From positions 186,001-250,000 of the forward strand of contig NZ_JACHCN010000002.1 in NCBI RefSeq assembly GCF_014205795.1: 64,000 bases of DNA. Reading direction: 5' to 3'. Positions within the stretch are counted from its first letter, which is position 1, and each line of letters opens with the position of its first letter. This DNA comes from Rhodanobacter sp. MP7CTX1. GTDB lineage: Bacteria; Pseudomonadota; Gammaproteobacteria; Xanthomonadales; Rhodanobacteraceae. The notes beneath the pieces are model-generated. The model had not been told where the DNA came from and did not search any database. It saw nothing but the letters and a program-made list of their open reading frames with translations. Made by a program: the position numbers and the translations under genes. Below are positions 55,946-64,000 of the stretch, in pieces.

Positions 55946-57718
55946 TCACGCGGCAGGCGCGTCACTGGCCAGCACCTGCACGTGCAGCTCCTTCAACTGT
56001 GCCGGCACGATCATCGACGGTGCATCGGTCATCAGATCTTGTGCGCTGGTGGTCTTGGGGAACGCGATCACGTCGCGGATCGATTCGGTGCCCGCCATCA
56101 GCGCCGCGATGCGATCGATGCCGAACGCGAGACCGCCGTGCGGCGGCGCGCCGAATTTCAGCGCCTTCAACAGGAAGCCGAACTTCGCGTCGGCCTCTGC
56201 CGCGCCGATACCGAGCAGCTCAAAGACCGTGCTCTGCATATCCGGGCGATGGATACGGATCGAACCACCCCCGATCTCGTTGCCGTTCAGAACCATGTCG
56301 TAGCCACGGCTCACGGCATTCGCCGGATCGGCACGCAGCTGGGCCGCATCGTCGACTTTCGGGGCCGTAAACGGATGATGCAGGGCCACGTAACGTTGCG
56401 CTTCGGCGTCGTACTCGAACATCGGGAAATCGGTGACCCACAGCGGCTTCCAGCTGTTCTCCACCAGCCCACGATCCTTGCCGACCTTCAGCCGCAAGGC
56501 GCCCATGAAGTCGGTGACCGTCTTCCAGCTGCCAGCGCCGAAGAACAGCATGTCGCCACTCTGCGCACCGGTGGCCTTGAGGATGCCGTCCAGCGCCGCA
56601 TCGTCGAGGAACTTCGCGACCGGCGAATTGATGCCTTCGCGGCCCTTGGCCAGATCGTCGATACGCAACCAGGCCAGACCCTTCGCGCCGTAACGCGAAA
56701 CGTATTCGGTCAGCCCATCGATGTCCTTGCGGCTGAGCGTGCTGCCACCGGGCAGGCGCAGCGCGGCGACGCGACCGTTCGGGTCGTTGGCCGGCTCGGC
56801 AAATACCTTGAACTCGACATGCTTCACCGCATCGGCGATGTCGATCAGCTCCAGCGCGATACGCAGGTCGGGCTTGTCCGAACCGAAGCGACGCATGGCC
56901 TCGGCCCAGGTCATGCGCGGGAACGTCGCATCGAGTTCGACGCCCTGCACTTCGCGGAATACATGGCGGATGAGTTCTTCCACGAAATCCTGCACGTCGT
57001 GCTCTTCGACGAACGCAAACTCGAGGTCGAGCTGGGTAAATTCCGGCTGACGGTCGGCGCGCAAATCTTCGTCACGGAAGCAGCGCGCGATCTGATAGTA
57101 GCGATCGAAACCCGCCATCATCAGGATCTGCTTGAACAGCTGCGGCGACTGCGGCAGCGCATAGAACTGGCCCGGGTGCACGCGGCTCGGCACCAGGTAA
57201 TCGCGCGCACCTTCGGGGGTGGCCTTGGTCAGGATCGGCGTCTCGACGTCCTGGAAGCCACGCTCGTCGAGATAACGGCGCAGTGCCTGCACCAGCTTGA
57301 TGCGCTTGCGCATCATCTGCTGCATTTCCGGCCGGCGCAGGTCGAGGTAGCGATACGTCAGGCGCATCTCCTCGTTCGGATTCTCGTGCAGCGCGAACGG
57401 CAGATCCTTCGCGGCGTTGAGAATCTCCACCGTATCGGCGAGCAGCTCGACCGTCCCGGTCTTCAGCTTGTCGTTGACCGACAGTCGCTTGCGCAGCGTG
57501 CCGGTGACGCGCAGGCAGTACTCGTTGCCGATCTCGCCAGCCACCAGGAACGCCGCCGCGTTGTCGCGCTCGATCACTACCTGTGCAAGACCTTCGTGAT
57601 CGCGCAGGTCGACAAACGCGACGTGACTTTGCAGGCGAAGGGTGTTGACCCAGCCACACAAGGTGACGGTCTGGCCGATCAGCGCCTCATCGATGAGGCC
57701 GCAGTAATGCGTGCGCAT
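55946..57718 (-). CDS. aspS: aspartyl-tRNA synthetase
   Basis: AspS charges tRNA-Asp (and, in non-discriminating forms, tRNA-Asn). The 590-residue class II synthetase starts at the ATG at 57718 ([10 protein letters not shown]). It has the N-terminal OB fold, motif 2 in [19 protein letters not shown], and motif 3 in [15 protein letters not shown]. The insertion domain of bacterial AspRS is present. It starts after the FmdB-like gene on the same strand, with a 102-base gap. Confidence 0.97.
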   Translation of the reverse strand: MRTHYCGLIDEALIGQTVTLCGWVNTLRLQSHVAFVDLRDHEGLAQVVIERDNAAAFLVAGEIGNEYCLRVTGTLRKRLSVNDKLKTGTVELLADTVEILNAAKDLPFALHENPNEEMRLTYRYLDLRRPEMQQMMRKRIKLVQALRRYLDERGFQDVETPILTKATPEGARDYLVPSRVHPGQFYALPQSPQLFKQILMMAGFDRYYQIARCFRDEDLRADRQPEFTQLDLEFAFVEEHDVQDFVEELIRHVFREVQGVELDATFPRMTWAEAMRRFGSDKPDLRIALELIDIADAVKHVEFKVFAEPANDPNGRVAALRLPGGSTLSRKDIDGLTEYVSRYGAKGLAWLRIDDLAKGREGINSPVAKFLDDAALDGILKATGAQSGDMLFFGAGSWKTVTDFMGALRLKVGKDRGLVENSWKPLWVTDFPMFEYDAEAQRYVALHHPFTAPKVDDAAQLRADPANAVSRGYDMVLNGNEIGGGSIRIHRPDMQSTVFELLGIGAAEADAKFGFLLKALKFGAPPHGGLAFGIDRIAALMAGTESIRDVIAFPKTTSAQDLMTDAPSMIVPAQLKELHVQVLASDAPAA

Positions 57719-57820
57719 GCGCTTGGAACTCCGGGCCGCAGGGCGGCTGAAACAGATGGAAAAGACCCGGAATGTTACCACTGCTGCATCCGACCACGAT
57801 GGTCAGACGCCCCGCCGCCT

Positions 57821-58153
57821 TCAATCGCTCTTGCTGGATGTACTTGGGGCCGCGGCAGGTGCCGGCGTCGCTGCCGGTGGCGCAGCTGTCGCGGCGGCCT
57901 TGTCGGCTGGTGCGGCACTTACGCTACCGCTGCCACCGGCGTCCCCGGCCAGGTTGCGTTTCTTGTCGCCGTCCTTCTTGAAATCGGTCTCGTACCAGCC
58001 GCTGCCGGCCAGGCGGAACGACGGCGCGCTGACCATCCGCCGCAAGTGCGGCGCATCACAGGCCGGGCAGACCGTGGGATCCGTGTCGGACAGTTTCTGC
58101 AGACGGTCGAAACGGTGGCCGCAACCGCTGCATTCGAATTCGTAAATGGGCAT
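57821..58153 (-). CDS. FmdB-family zinc-ribbon protein
   Basis: The 110-residue product begins MPIYEFECSGCGHRFD, with the paired C8xxC11 and C29xxC32 zinc-ribbon typical of FmdB-like proteins. After residue 70 it continues into a low-complexity A/P/S tail. The function is unknown; relatives are thought to be regulatory. The ATG at 58153 matches the conserved MPIYEF start, so the open codons before it are not used. aspS follows on the same strand, a common neighbour in this family. Confidence 0.88.
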   Translation of the reverse strand: MPIYEFECSGCGHRFDRLQKLSDTDPTVCPACDAPHLRRMVSAPSFRLAGSGWYETDFKKDGDKKRNLAGDAGGSGSVSAAPADKAAATAAPPAATPAPAAAPSTSSKSD

Positions 58154-58294
58154 GTAGGTTCCAGACTTTCCAGCCAACTCCAGGTTGGCAACTCCCCATT
58201 ATCGGCCCGTTCGGGGGGATTTCAACGGAAGGTTGGCGAACACCGCGATTCAGCCCTCGGTGCTCACCAAGATTTTTCTCATGCCTGCGATGGA

Positions 58295-60877
58295 TCAGTG
58301 CTGGCTAAAGACTAGATGTCCGCCAGCCGCCGCCACCCGGATCACCGCGCCCGGCGCATAGCGACCTTCGAGGATCTCCTTCGCCAGCGGATTCTCCAGC
58401 TGTTGCTGGATCGCCCGCTTCAGCGGACGTGCTCCATACACCGGATCGAACCCGGCATTGCCCAGCAATGCCAGTGCATCGTCGCTGACTTCCAGCTTGA
58501 GCTGACGCTCGGCCAGACGCTTTTCCAGGTAGGTCAACTGGATCCTCGCGATAGCCCGAATCTGCTTCTTGTCCAACGGGCGGAACACCACCAGCTCATC
58601 GAGCCGGTTGATGAACTCGGGACGGAAGTGCCCCTGCACCACCGCCAGCACCGAGGCCTTCATCTGCATGTAATCCGCTTCGGAGTCACCGGCTTGCTCC
58701 TGAATCAGGTTGGAGCCCAGGTTCGATGTCATCACGATCACGGTGTTGCGGAAATCCACCGTGCGACCCTGCCCATCGGTCAGACGCCCATCGTCGAGCA
58801 CCTGCAGCAGGATATTGAACACGTCCGGATGCGCCTTCTCCACCTCGTCCAGCAGGATCACGCTGTACGGCCGACGACGCACAGCCTCAGTGAGGTAACC
58901 ACCTTCCTCGTAACCGACATAGCCCGGCGGCGCGCCGATCAGTCGGCTCACCGAATGCTTCTCCATGAATTCGCTCATGTCGATGCGCACCATCGCATCG
59001 GTGGTGTCGAACATGAATTCGGCCAGCGCCTTGCACAGCTCGGTCTTGCCGACGCCGGTGGGCCCCAGGAACAGGAACGAGCCACTGGGTCGGTTCGGAT
59101 CGGACAAGCCGGCACGGGCACGACGGATCGCATCGGACACGGCGCGCACGGCCTCGTCCTGACCTACCACGCGGCGATGCAGATCGTCTTCCATGTGCAG
59201 CAGTTTCTCGCGCTCGCCCTCAAGCATCTTGGCGACCGGAATACCGGTCCAGCGCGCCACCACCTCGGCGATCTCCTCTTCGGTAACCTTGTCCTGCAGC
59301 AGTTTGAAATCCTGCGTCTCGGCGGCCTGTGCGGCGGCAAGCTGCTTCTCCAGTTCCGGCAGGCGGCCGTACTGAATCTCGCTCATCTTTGCGTAGTCCT
59401 GCCCGCGCTGCGCGGTTTCCAGATCCTGCCGCGCCTGCTCGATCTGCTCCTTCACCTTGGTCGCGCCTTGTAGCGTGGCCTTCTCCGACTTCCAGATTTC
59501 GTTGAGGTCGGAGAACTCGCGCCCGAGTTTTTCGATATCGGTTTCCAGATCGGCGAGGCGCTGTTTGCTGGCGTCGTCCTTCTCCTTCTTCAGCATCTCG
59601 CGCTGGATCTTCAACTGGATCAGCCGGCGCTCCAGACGATCGAGTTCTTCCGGCTTGGAATCGATCTCCATGCGGATGCGGCTCGCCGCCTCGTCCATCA
59701 GGTCGATCGCCTTGTCCGGCAGTTGACGGTCGGTGATATAGCGGTTCGACAACGTGGCCGCAGCAACGATCGCCGGATCAGTGATCTCGACGCCGTGGTG
59801 CACGGCGTAGCGTTCCTTCAAGCCACGCAGGATCGCGATGGTGTCTTCGACGCTCGGCTCGCCCACGAACACTTTCTGGAAACGACGTTCCAGCGCGGCG
59901 TCCTTCTCGATGTACTTGCGGTATTCGTCCAGCGTGGTGGCACCGATGCAGTGCAGCTCACCGCGCGCCAGCGCAGGCTTGAGCATGTTGCCGGCATCCA
60001 TCGCGCCATCCGCCTTGCCGGCACCGACCACGGTATGCAGTTCGTCGATGAACAGGATCACCCGGCCTTCCTGCTTGGACAGGTCGCTGAGTACGGCCTT
60101 GAGGCGCTCTTCGAATTCACCACGGAACTTCGCGCCGGCGATCAGCGCACCCATGTCCAGCGCGAGCACGCGGCGATCGCGCAAGCCTTCGGGCACTTCG
60201 CCCTTGATGATGCGCTGGGCGAGCCCCTCGACAATCGCGGTCTTGCCTACGCCGGGTTCGCCGATCAGCACCGGGTTGTTCTTGGTGCGCCGCTGCAGCA
60301 CCTGGATGGTGCGGCGAATTTCCTCATCGCGGCCAATCACCGGATCGAGCTTGCCGCTCTCGGCGCGAGCGGTCAGGTCGATGCAGTACTTCTCCAGCGC
60401 CTGGCGCTGCTCCTCGGCGTTCTCACTTTGCACTTTCTCGCCACCGCGCAGTTTCTCGATGGCCGCTTCAAGATGAGTCTTCGTTGCACCCGCTGCTTTC
60501 AGCGCCGCGCCCAGCTCACCTTTGTCCTCCAATGCCGCCAGCACGAACAGCTCACTGGCAATGAATTGATCGCCGCGCTGCTGCGCCAACTTGTCGGTGA
60601 GGTTGAGCAGGCGGGTCAGCTCGTTGCCCGCGTGGATGTTGCCTTCTTGTCCGCTGACCTTCGGTAGCCGATCGAGCAAGGCGTTGATGCGCTGACGCAG
60701 CGCCGGCACATTGACCTGCGCCTGGGTCAGCAGCGGCCCCGTGGAACCGCCCTGCTGATCAAGCAGCGCCGCCATGACGTGCGCCGGTTCGAGGATGTTG
60801 TTGTCGCGCCCCACGGCCAGCGACTGCGCGTCGGCCAGCGACTGCTGGAAACGCGACGTAAGTTTGTCCATTCGCAT
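58295..60877 (-). CDS. clpB: ATP-dependent disaggregase ClpB
   Basis: ClpB rescues aggregated proteins with DnaK. The 860-residue product has the N-terminal Clp repeat domain, AAA1 with [14 protein letters not shown], the M-domain coiled coil ([20 protein letters not shown] onward), and AAA2 with [15 protein letters not shown] chose the ATG at 60877 ([10 protein letters not shown]), preceded by a G-rich ribosome binding site; a second ATG two codons on is an alternative. A sigma-32-like promoter lies about 60 bases upstream. Confidence 0.97.
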   Translation of the reverse strand: MRMDKLTSRFQQSLADAQSLAVGRDNNILEPAHVMAALLDQQGGSTGPLLTQAQVNVPALRQRINALLDRLPKVSGQEGNIHAGNELTRLLNLTDKLAQQRGDQFIASELFVLAALEDKGELGAALKAAGATKTHLEAAIEKLRGGEKVQSENAEEQRQALEKYCIDLTARAESGKLDPVIGRDEEIRRTIQVLQRRTKNNPVLIGEPGVGKTAIVEGLAQRIIKGEVPEGLRDRRVLALDMGALIAGAKFRGEFEERLKAVLSDLSKQEGRVILFIDELHTVVGAGKADGAMDAGNMLKPALARGELHCIGATTLDEYRKYIEKDAALERRFQKVFVGEPSVEDTIAILRGLKERYAVHHGVEITDPAIVAAATLSNRYITDRQLPDKAIDLMDEAASRIRMEIDSKPEELDRLERRLIQLKIQREMLKKEKDDASKQRLADLETDIEKLGREFSDLNEIWKSEKATLQGATKVKEQIEQARQDLETAQRGQDYAKMSEIQYGRLPELEKQLAAAQAAETQDFKLLQDKVTEEEIAEVVARWTGIPVAKMLEGEREKLLHMEDDLHRRVVGQDEAVRAVSDAIRRARAGLSDPNRPSGSFLFLGPTGVGKTELCKALAEFMFDTTDAMVRIDMSEFMEKHSVSRLIGAPPGYVGYEEGGYLTEAVRRRPYSVILLDEVEKAHPDVFNILLQVLDDGRLTDGQGRTVDFRNTVIVMTSNLGSNLIQEQAGDSEADYMQMKASVLAVVQGHFRPEFINRLDELVVFRPLDKKQIRAIARIQLTYLEKRLAERQLKLEVSDDALALLGNAGFDPVYGARPLKRAIQQQLENPLAKEILEGRYAPGAVIRVAAAGGHLVFSQH

Positions 60878-60936
60878 GAATGATCCCCCGCGAGAGGTGA
60901 AAAGGATTCTGGCAAACACACCGCCACTGCCCGCAG

Positions 60937-60965
60937 AGATGCGGACAGTGGCTGGACGATTCAAG
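60937..60965 (-). promoter_or_regulatory. predicted sigma-32 (heat-shock) promoter of clpB
   Basis: On the minus strand CTTGAA (60965-60960) and CCGCATCT (60944-60937) are separated by 15 bases. This fits the CTTGAA-N13-17-CCCCATnT heat-shock pattern with one mismatch in the -10. A start site near 60930 would give a leader of about 53 bases. Confidence 0.75.
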
Positions 60966-61004
60966 CAAGCGCGGGCCCAACGGACGACCATGGCAAGAGC
61001 TCCT

Positions 61005-61067
61005 CCCCATGCGGGAGAACCCCTATGGGAGAGAACCCCCATGCGAGAGAACCCCTGTGGGAGCGAC
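61005..61067. repeat. four 15-16-base direct repeats leading into repeat family A
   Basis: Units of the form CCCC(C)-ATG/TATG/TGTG-(C)GGGAGAGAA start at 61005, 61020, 61036 and 61052, the last merging into the family A arm. A similar CCTGCGGGAGAG unit precedes the arm at 63949. The units look like degenerate copies of the arm's own start. Confidence 0.65.
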
Positions 61068-61129
61068 TTCAGTCGCGACGCTCTTGCTTCGGGCCAGGCA
61101 AGGGCATCGCGACTGAAGTCGCTCCCACA
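61056..61129. repeat. REP-like inverted repeat, family A, copy 2
   Basis: Perfect 23-bp arms (61056-61078 and 61107-61129) share the sequence of copy 1 at 5567-5637 and enclose a 28-base spacer. The element lies between pgeF and the clpB promoter. Confidence 0.92.
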
Positions 61130-61152
61130 ACGGCCATTCGTGCTCCTGCAGC

Positions 61153-61920
61153 TCAGCTATCGGCAAGCCAGATCAGGCTCGCGAAGCGGCCGCTGCGCGC
61201 GCCTTCACGGCGATACGAATAGAAGCGTGGGTCGGTCAGGGTATCCAGGCCGCAGCCATGGATGTGGTTGACCCCCGCTGCGGTCAGGCGCAGCCGTGCC
61301 AGCGCTGCAAGATTGCAGCGCCAATGGCCCGGCCGGGTCGGCACGAAGCAGTCGGCCGCCGCTGCGTCGCGATCGACAAAGGCCGCGCGCACCTCTTCAC
61401 CCACCTCATAGGAAGCCGCACCGATGCACGGCCCCAACCATGCCAGCAGCCGTTCGCGCGGCGTATGCAACTGGGCTAGCGTCGCCTCCAGCACACCACC
61501 GGCCAGACCGCGCCAGCCTGCATGCGCGGCACCGATCTCGCTGCCATCGGTGGCGCAGAACAGTACCGGCAGGCAATCGGCGGTGAGGATCGCCAGCACG
61601 GTGCCGGATATATGCGACACCGCAGCGTCCGCCTGTGGCTCCTCCGGACTTGGTAACGGCCCCAGATCGGCCACGGTGGTCCCGTGCACCTGACGCAGCC
61701 AGCGCGGCGCGGCCGGCAGGGCCAATGCCTGCTGCAACGCGCCGCGGTTGGCAACGACGGCATCGACCGCATCGCCACTGCGCAGGCCGAGGTTGAAGCG
61801 CTCAAACGGGAGCGCCGACACACCCGGCCCGTGACGGGTCGTCACGGCCGCGTGCACCCGCGACGCAGCCGGCCAGTCGGGGAAAATCCAGCTATCGGTC
61901 AGGCGGGATGTATCAAACAT
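61153..61920 (-). CDS. pgeF: peptidoglycan editing factor PgeF (YfiH, laccase domain)
   Basis: PgeF is a copper/zinc-type oxidoreductase-fold protein that removes mis-incorporated amino acids from peptidoglycan precursors. Some homologues show polyphenol oxidase activity. The 255-residue product has [20 protein letters not shown] and [14 protein letters not shown], carrying the conserved His-Cys-His metal triad, and the C-terminal FYSYRREG. It follows rluD by 24 bases. Confidence 0.94.
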   Translation of the reverse strand: MFDTSRLTDSWIFPDWPAASRVHAAVTTRHGPGVSALPFERFNLGLRSGDAVDAVVANRGALQQALALPAAPRWLRQVHGTTVADLGPLPSPEEPQADAAVSHISGTVLAILTADCLPVLFCATDGSEIGAAHAGWRGLAGGVLEATLAQLHTPRERLLAWLGPCIGAASYEVGEEVRAAFVDRDAAAADCFVPTRPGHWRCNLAALARLRLTAAGVNHIHGCGLDTLTDPRFYSYRREGARSGRFASLIWLADS

Positions 61921-61944
61921 GGGCGGCGGCTTCGTTGGAGAACG

Positions 61945-62919
61945 TCAATAGTCGTCGGCGCCATGAGCGGCCAGATCGGCGCGCAAGGCCACGATCAGCT
62001 GCTCTTGATCGGCCGGCCGTTCGGCGTTGAACGACAGTGTCTCGCCACTGATCGGATGCACAAACGACAATCGCTCGGCATGCAGCGCCTGTCGACGAAA
62101 TCCGCGCAGCTCGGCGATCAGTTCGGGCGAGGCACCCTTGGGTAATTTCAGGCCGCCGCCGTACAACGGATCACCGAGCAGCGGATGGTTTATGTGCGCC
62201 ATATGCACGCGGATCTGATGAGTACGGCCGGTCTCCAGCTGGCATTGCAGCAAGCTGTGCGCCCGGAAGCGCTCGCGCAGCCGGTAATGGGTCACCGCGC
62301 GCTTGCCGTCTTCCTCGTCACGTACCGCCTGGCGCAGACGGTCGCCCATGCTGCGGCCGATCGGCGCATCCACCGTGCCGCCGGCCACCATCGTGCCCAG
62401 CACCACCGCCTCGTACTGGCGCTCCACTTCGTGCCGCGACAGCAGATCGACCAGCGCGGTATACGCCGGCAGTGTCCTGGCCACCACCATCAGCCCCGAG
62501 GTCTCCTTGTCCAGCCGGTGCACGATGCCGGCACGCGGCAGCTCGGCCAGCTTCGGATCGTGATGAAGCAAGGCATTCAGCAAGGTACCGGCAGGGTTGC
62601 CGGCGCCCGGGTGCACCACCAGCCCAGCGGGTTTGTTCAGCACCAGCAGGTGCTCATCCTCGTACACGATGTCCAGCGCAATGGCCTCCGGCGTGCTGGA
62701 TACCTCGGTTTCCAGCTGAACCTGCAGCAGCACCTGCTCACCGCCACGCAGCAACTGGCGTGGTGGAGCCTGGGCGCCATCCAGCGTCACCGCGCCGGAC
62801 TTGATCCATCCGCTGAGCCGGGAACGCGAATAGTCCGGGAACATCTCGGCCAAAGCCTGGTCGAACCTGCGTCCTGCGGCTGTCAGCGGCACTACCGCCT
62901 CGTGCCGAATCGTGGTCAT
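61945..62919 (-). CDS. rluD: 23S rRNA pseudouridine synthase RluD
   Basis: RluD makes pseudouridines 1911, 1915 and 1917 in helix 69 of 23S rRNA. The 324-residue product has an S4 RNA-binding domain (about 18-65) and the catalytic [15 protein letters not shown] with D137, then [10 protein letters not shown]. The ATG at 62919 has GGAG about 10 bases upstream; the six extra codons before it lie in the bamD promoter region. It is divergent from bamD, as in E. coli. Confidence 0.95.
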   Translation of the reverse strand: MTTIRHEAVVPLTAAGRRFDQALAEMFPDYSRSRLSGWIKSGAVTLDGAQAPPRQLLRGGEQVLLQVQLETEVSSTPEAIALDIVYEDEHLLVLNKPAGLVVHPGAGNPAGTLLNALLHHDPKLAELPRAGIVHRLDKETSGLMVVARTLPAYTALVDLLSRHEVERQYEAVVLGTMVAGGTVDAPIGRSMGDRLRQAVRDEEDGKRAVTHYRLRERFRAHSLLQCQLETGRTHQIRVHMAHINHPLLGDPLYGGGLKLPKGASPELIAELRGFRRQALHAERLSFVHPISGETLSFNAERPADQEQLIVALRADLAAHGADDY

Positions 62920-62989
62920 GCCTGGCTCCGCGGGCATCGGCCGGTTTCGGCTATCATGTCTTTTCGATCAAACATCTGAATTCTTCCCT

Positions 62990-63856
62990 ATGCGCCTATC
63001 TATGGGCTTGCCCAAGTTGCCGATGTTCAAATTGCCCGCCTTGAAAGTGCTCGCCGTACTCGCGCTCGTCATGTCGATGAGTGCCTGCTCCATTTTTAGC
63101 CACAAACGCGACACCCTCGACACCTTGCCGGTGGACGCGCTGTACACCAAGGCGCACGACTCGCTGGAGAACTCCGACTATGCCGGCGCGACCAAGGCTT
63201 ACCAGCGCCTGATCGCACGTTTTCCATCGGGTCCGTACAACGAACAGGCCCAGCTTGACATGGCCTATTCGCAGTACAAGGACAACCAGCTGGAAGAGGC
63301 GTATTCGACTGTCAACCGCTTCATCAAGACGTATCCGGCCAACAAACACGTTGATTATGCCTTCTACCTGCGCGGCCTGATCAATTTTGATCGCACCAGC
63401 GGCATGCTCGAGCGCTATGTCTATCGTGAAACCGCGCAGGATCGCCGCGACCAGGGCTACAACCTGCAGTCGTTTGATGATTTCTCGGAACTGGCACGTC
63501 GCTTCCCCGACAGCGCCTACACCGCTGATGGACGTCAGCGCATGATCTTCCTGCGCAACACGTTGGCGCAGTACGAGATCAACGTGGCCGAGTTCTATCT
63601 GCGCAACGAGGCCTATGTTGCCTCGGCCGACCGCGCACAGTACGTGATCGAGCACTACCAGCAGGCACCTCAGACGGGCGACGCGCTGGCCCTGCTCGCG
63701 CGCAATTATCTGTCACTGGGTCACAAGGAACTGTCCGACCAGGCCCGCCAGGTGCTGGCGCTGAACTACCCGAACCATCCTTATCTGACCGACCCCAAGT
63801 GGCCGCACGCGCCTTCCACGTTGCGCAAGATGGTGCCGTTCTCGGGTCATAATTGA
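62990..63856 (+). CDS. bamD: outer membrane assembly lipoprotein BamD
   Basis: BamD is the essential lipoprotein of the BAM complex that inserts beta-barrel proteins. The 288-residue product has a signal sequence with lipobox MSAC (C33). TPR repeats follow (YTKAHDSLENSDYAGATKAYQ, AQLDMAYSQYKDNQLEEAYS, DFSELARRFPDSAYTADGRQ). The ATG at 62990 lacks a strong ribosome binding site; an in-frame ATG at 63002 is an alternative start. A terminator follows. Confidence 0.96.
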   Translation: MRLSMGLPKLPMFKLPALKVLAVLALVMSMSACSIFSHKRDTLDTLPVDALYTKAHDSLENSDYAGATKAYQRLIARFPSGPYNEQAQLDMAYSQYKDNQLEEAYSTVNRFIKTYPANKHVDYAFYLRGLINFDRTSGMLERYVYRETAQDRRDQGYNLQSFDDFSELARRFPDSAYTADGRQRMIFLRNTLAQYEINVAEFYLRNEAYVASADRAQYVIEHYQQAPQTGDALALLARNYLSLGHKELSDQARQVLALNYPNHPYLTDPKWPHAPSTLRKMVPFSGHN

Positions 63857-63878
63857 TCGATCTGTAGTCTGAAAGTAG

Positions 63879-63909
63879 AAAGGCCGGCGAGTGATCGCCG
63901 GCCTTTTTT
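63879..63909 (+). terminator. Rho-independent terminator after bamD
   Basis: AAAGGCCGGCGA (63879-63890) pairs with TCGCCGGCCTTT across a GTGA loop, followed by more T residues (to 63909). Confidence 0.93.
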
Positions 63910-63948
63910 GTGGGCGGCACCCCAAGTGCGAAAACCTGCGGGAGAGCC

Positions 63949-63973
63949 TGTGGGAGCGACTTCAGTCGCGATG
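63949..63973. repeat. REP-like repeat, family A, copy 3 (one arm; rest outside window)
   Basis: TGTGGGAGCGACTTCAGTCG and the following CGATG repeat the left arm of copies 1 and 2. The matching right arm would lie past base 64000. Confidence 0.85.
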
Positions 63974-64000
63974 CTCCTTTCCGCATGGCGCCGAGAAGCA

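Overview
This 64 kb window is a GC-rich chromosomal segment of a Gram-negative gammaproteobacterium, most likely order Xanthomonadales and plausibly family Rhodanobacteraceae (Rhodanobacter/Dyella-like). The assignment is an inference from gene content: a complete Tol-Pal operon, BamD, a SapC-family protein, an HpnN-like hopanoid transporter, kup lodged between ruvA and ruvB, and several families of short inverted intergenic repeats. I found no CRISPR array, prophage, integrase or rRNA. The only mobile-element trace is a short IS3-type remnant near 2.3 kb.

Layout. 1-5.6 kb: tail of an unknown gene, an acyl-CoA dehydrogenase, a small scar with the IS remnant and two small unknown ORFs, an RNase II-family nuclease and a GNAT acetyltransferase. 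5.7-11.3 kb: a tightly overlapping tripartite RND efflux operon (outer-membrane factor, adaptor, pump). 11.4-18.1 kb: SapC, HNH endonuclease, dxs and an HpnN-like transporter. 18.1-26.9 kb: prmC behind a 1384-residue exported membrane protein of unknown function, a lipoprotein esterase and an M1 aminopeptidase. 27.0-33.5 kb: a peroxide-defence island, ahpC-ahpD divergent from oxyR, then a rubrerythrin lacking rubredoxin, a two-cluster Fe-S/CCG protein, a DUF3501 protein, an anchored unknown protein, and convergent msrA. 33.6-42.6 kb: apt, a DUF2007 protein, glnS, a deaminase, a VTT-family membrane protein, a hybrid histidine kinase, a YncE-like beta-propeller and a chemoreceptor. 42.9-55.1 kb: tRNA-Lys, queC, queE, cpoB, pal, tolBARQ, ybgC, ruvB, kup, ruvA, ruvC and yebC, all on the minus strand. 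55.2-63.9 kb: an esterase, aspS, an FmdB zinc-ribbon protein, clpB, pgeF, rluD and divergent bamD. The order bamD/rluD/pgeF/clpB matches Escherichia coli.

How the genes work together. The best candidate for an undescribed system is the oxidative-stress island. Two sites fit the extended OxyR pattern (ATAG-N7-CTAT twice, 7 bases apart). One abuts a plausible ahpC promoter. The other overlaps the oxyR stop codon just ahead of the rubrerythrin gene, and its first half matches the consensus at every fixed position. The rubrerythrin has a diiron four-helix pattern but no rubredoxin domain, so the adjacent Fe-S protein is a natural candidate electron donor. The DUF3501 and anchored proteins may complete the module. 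This is inference from gene order and motifs.

Other sequence-level signals are a sigma-32-like promoter ahead of clpB, an intrinsic terminator between ahpC and ahpD, an in-frame 15-bp tandem repeat in the giant membrane protein, and at least five families of inverted intergenic repeats.
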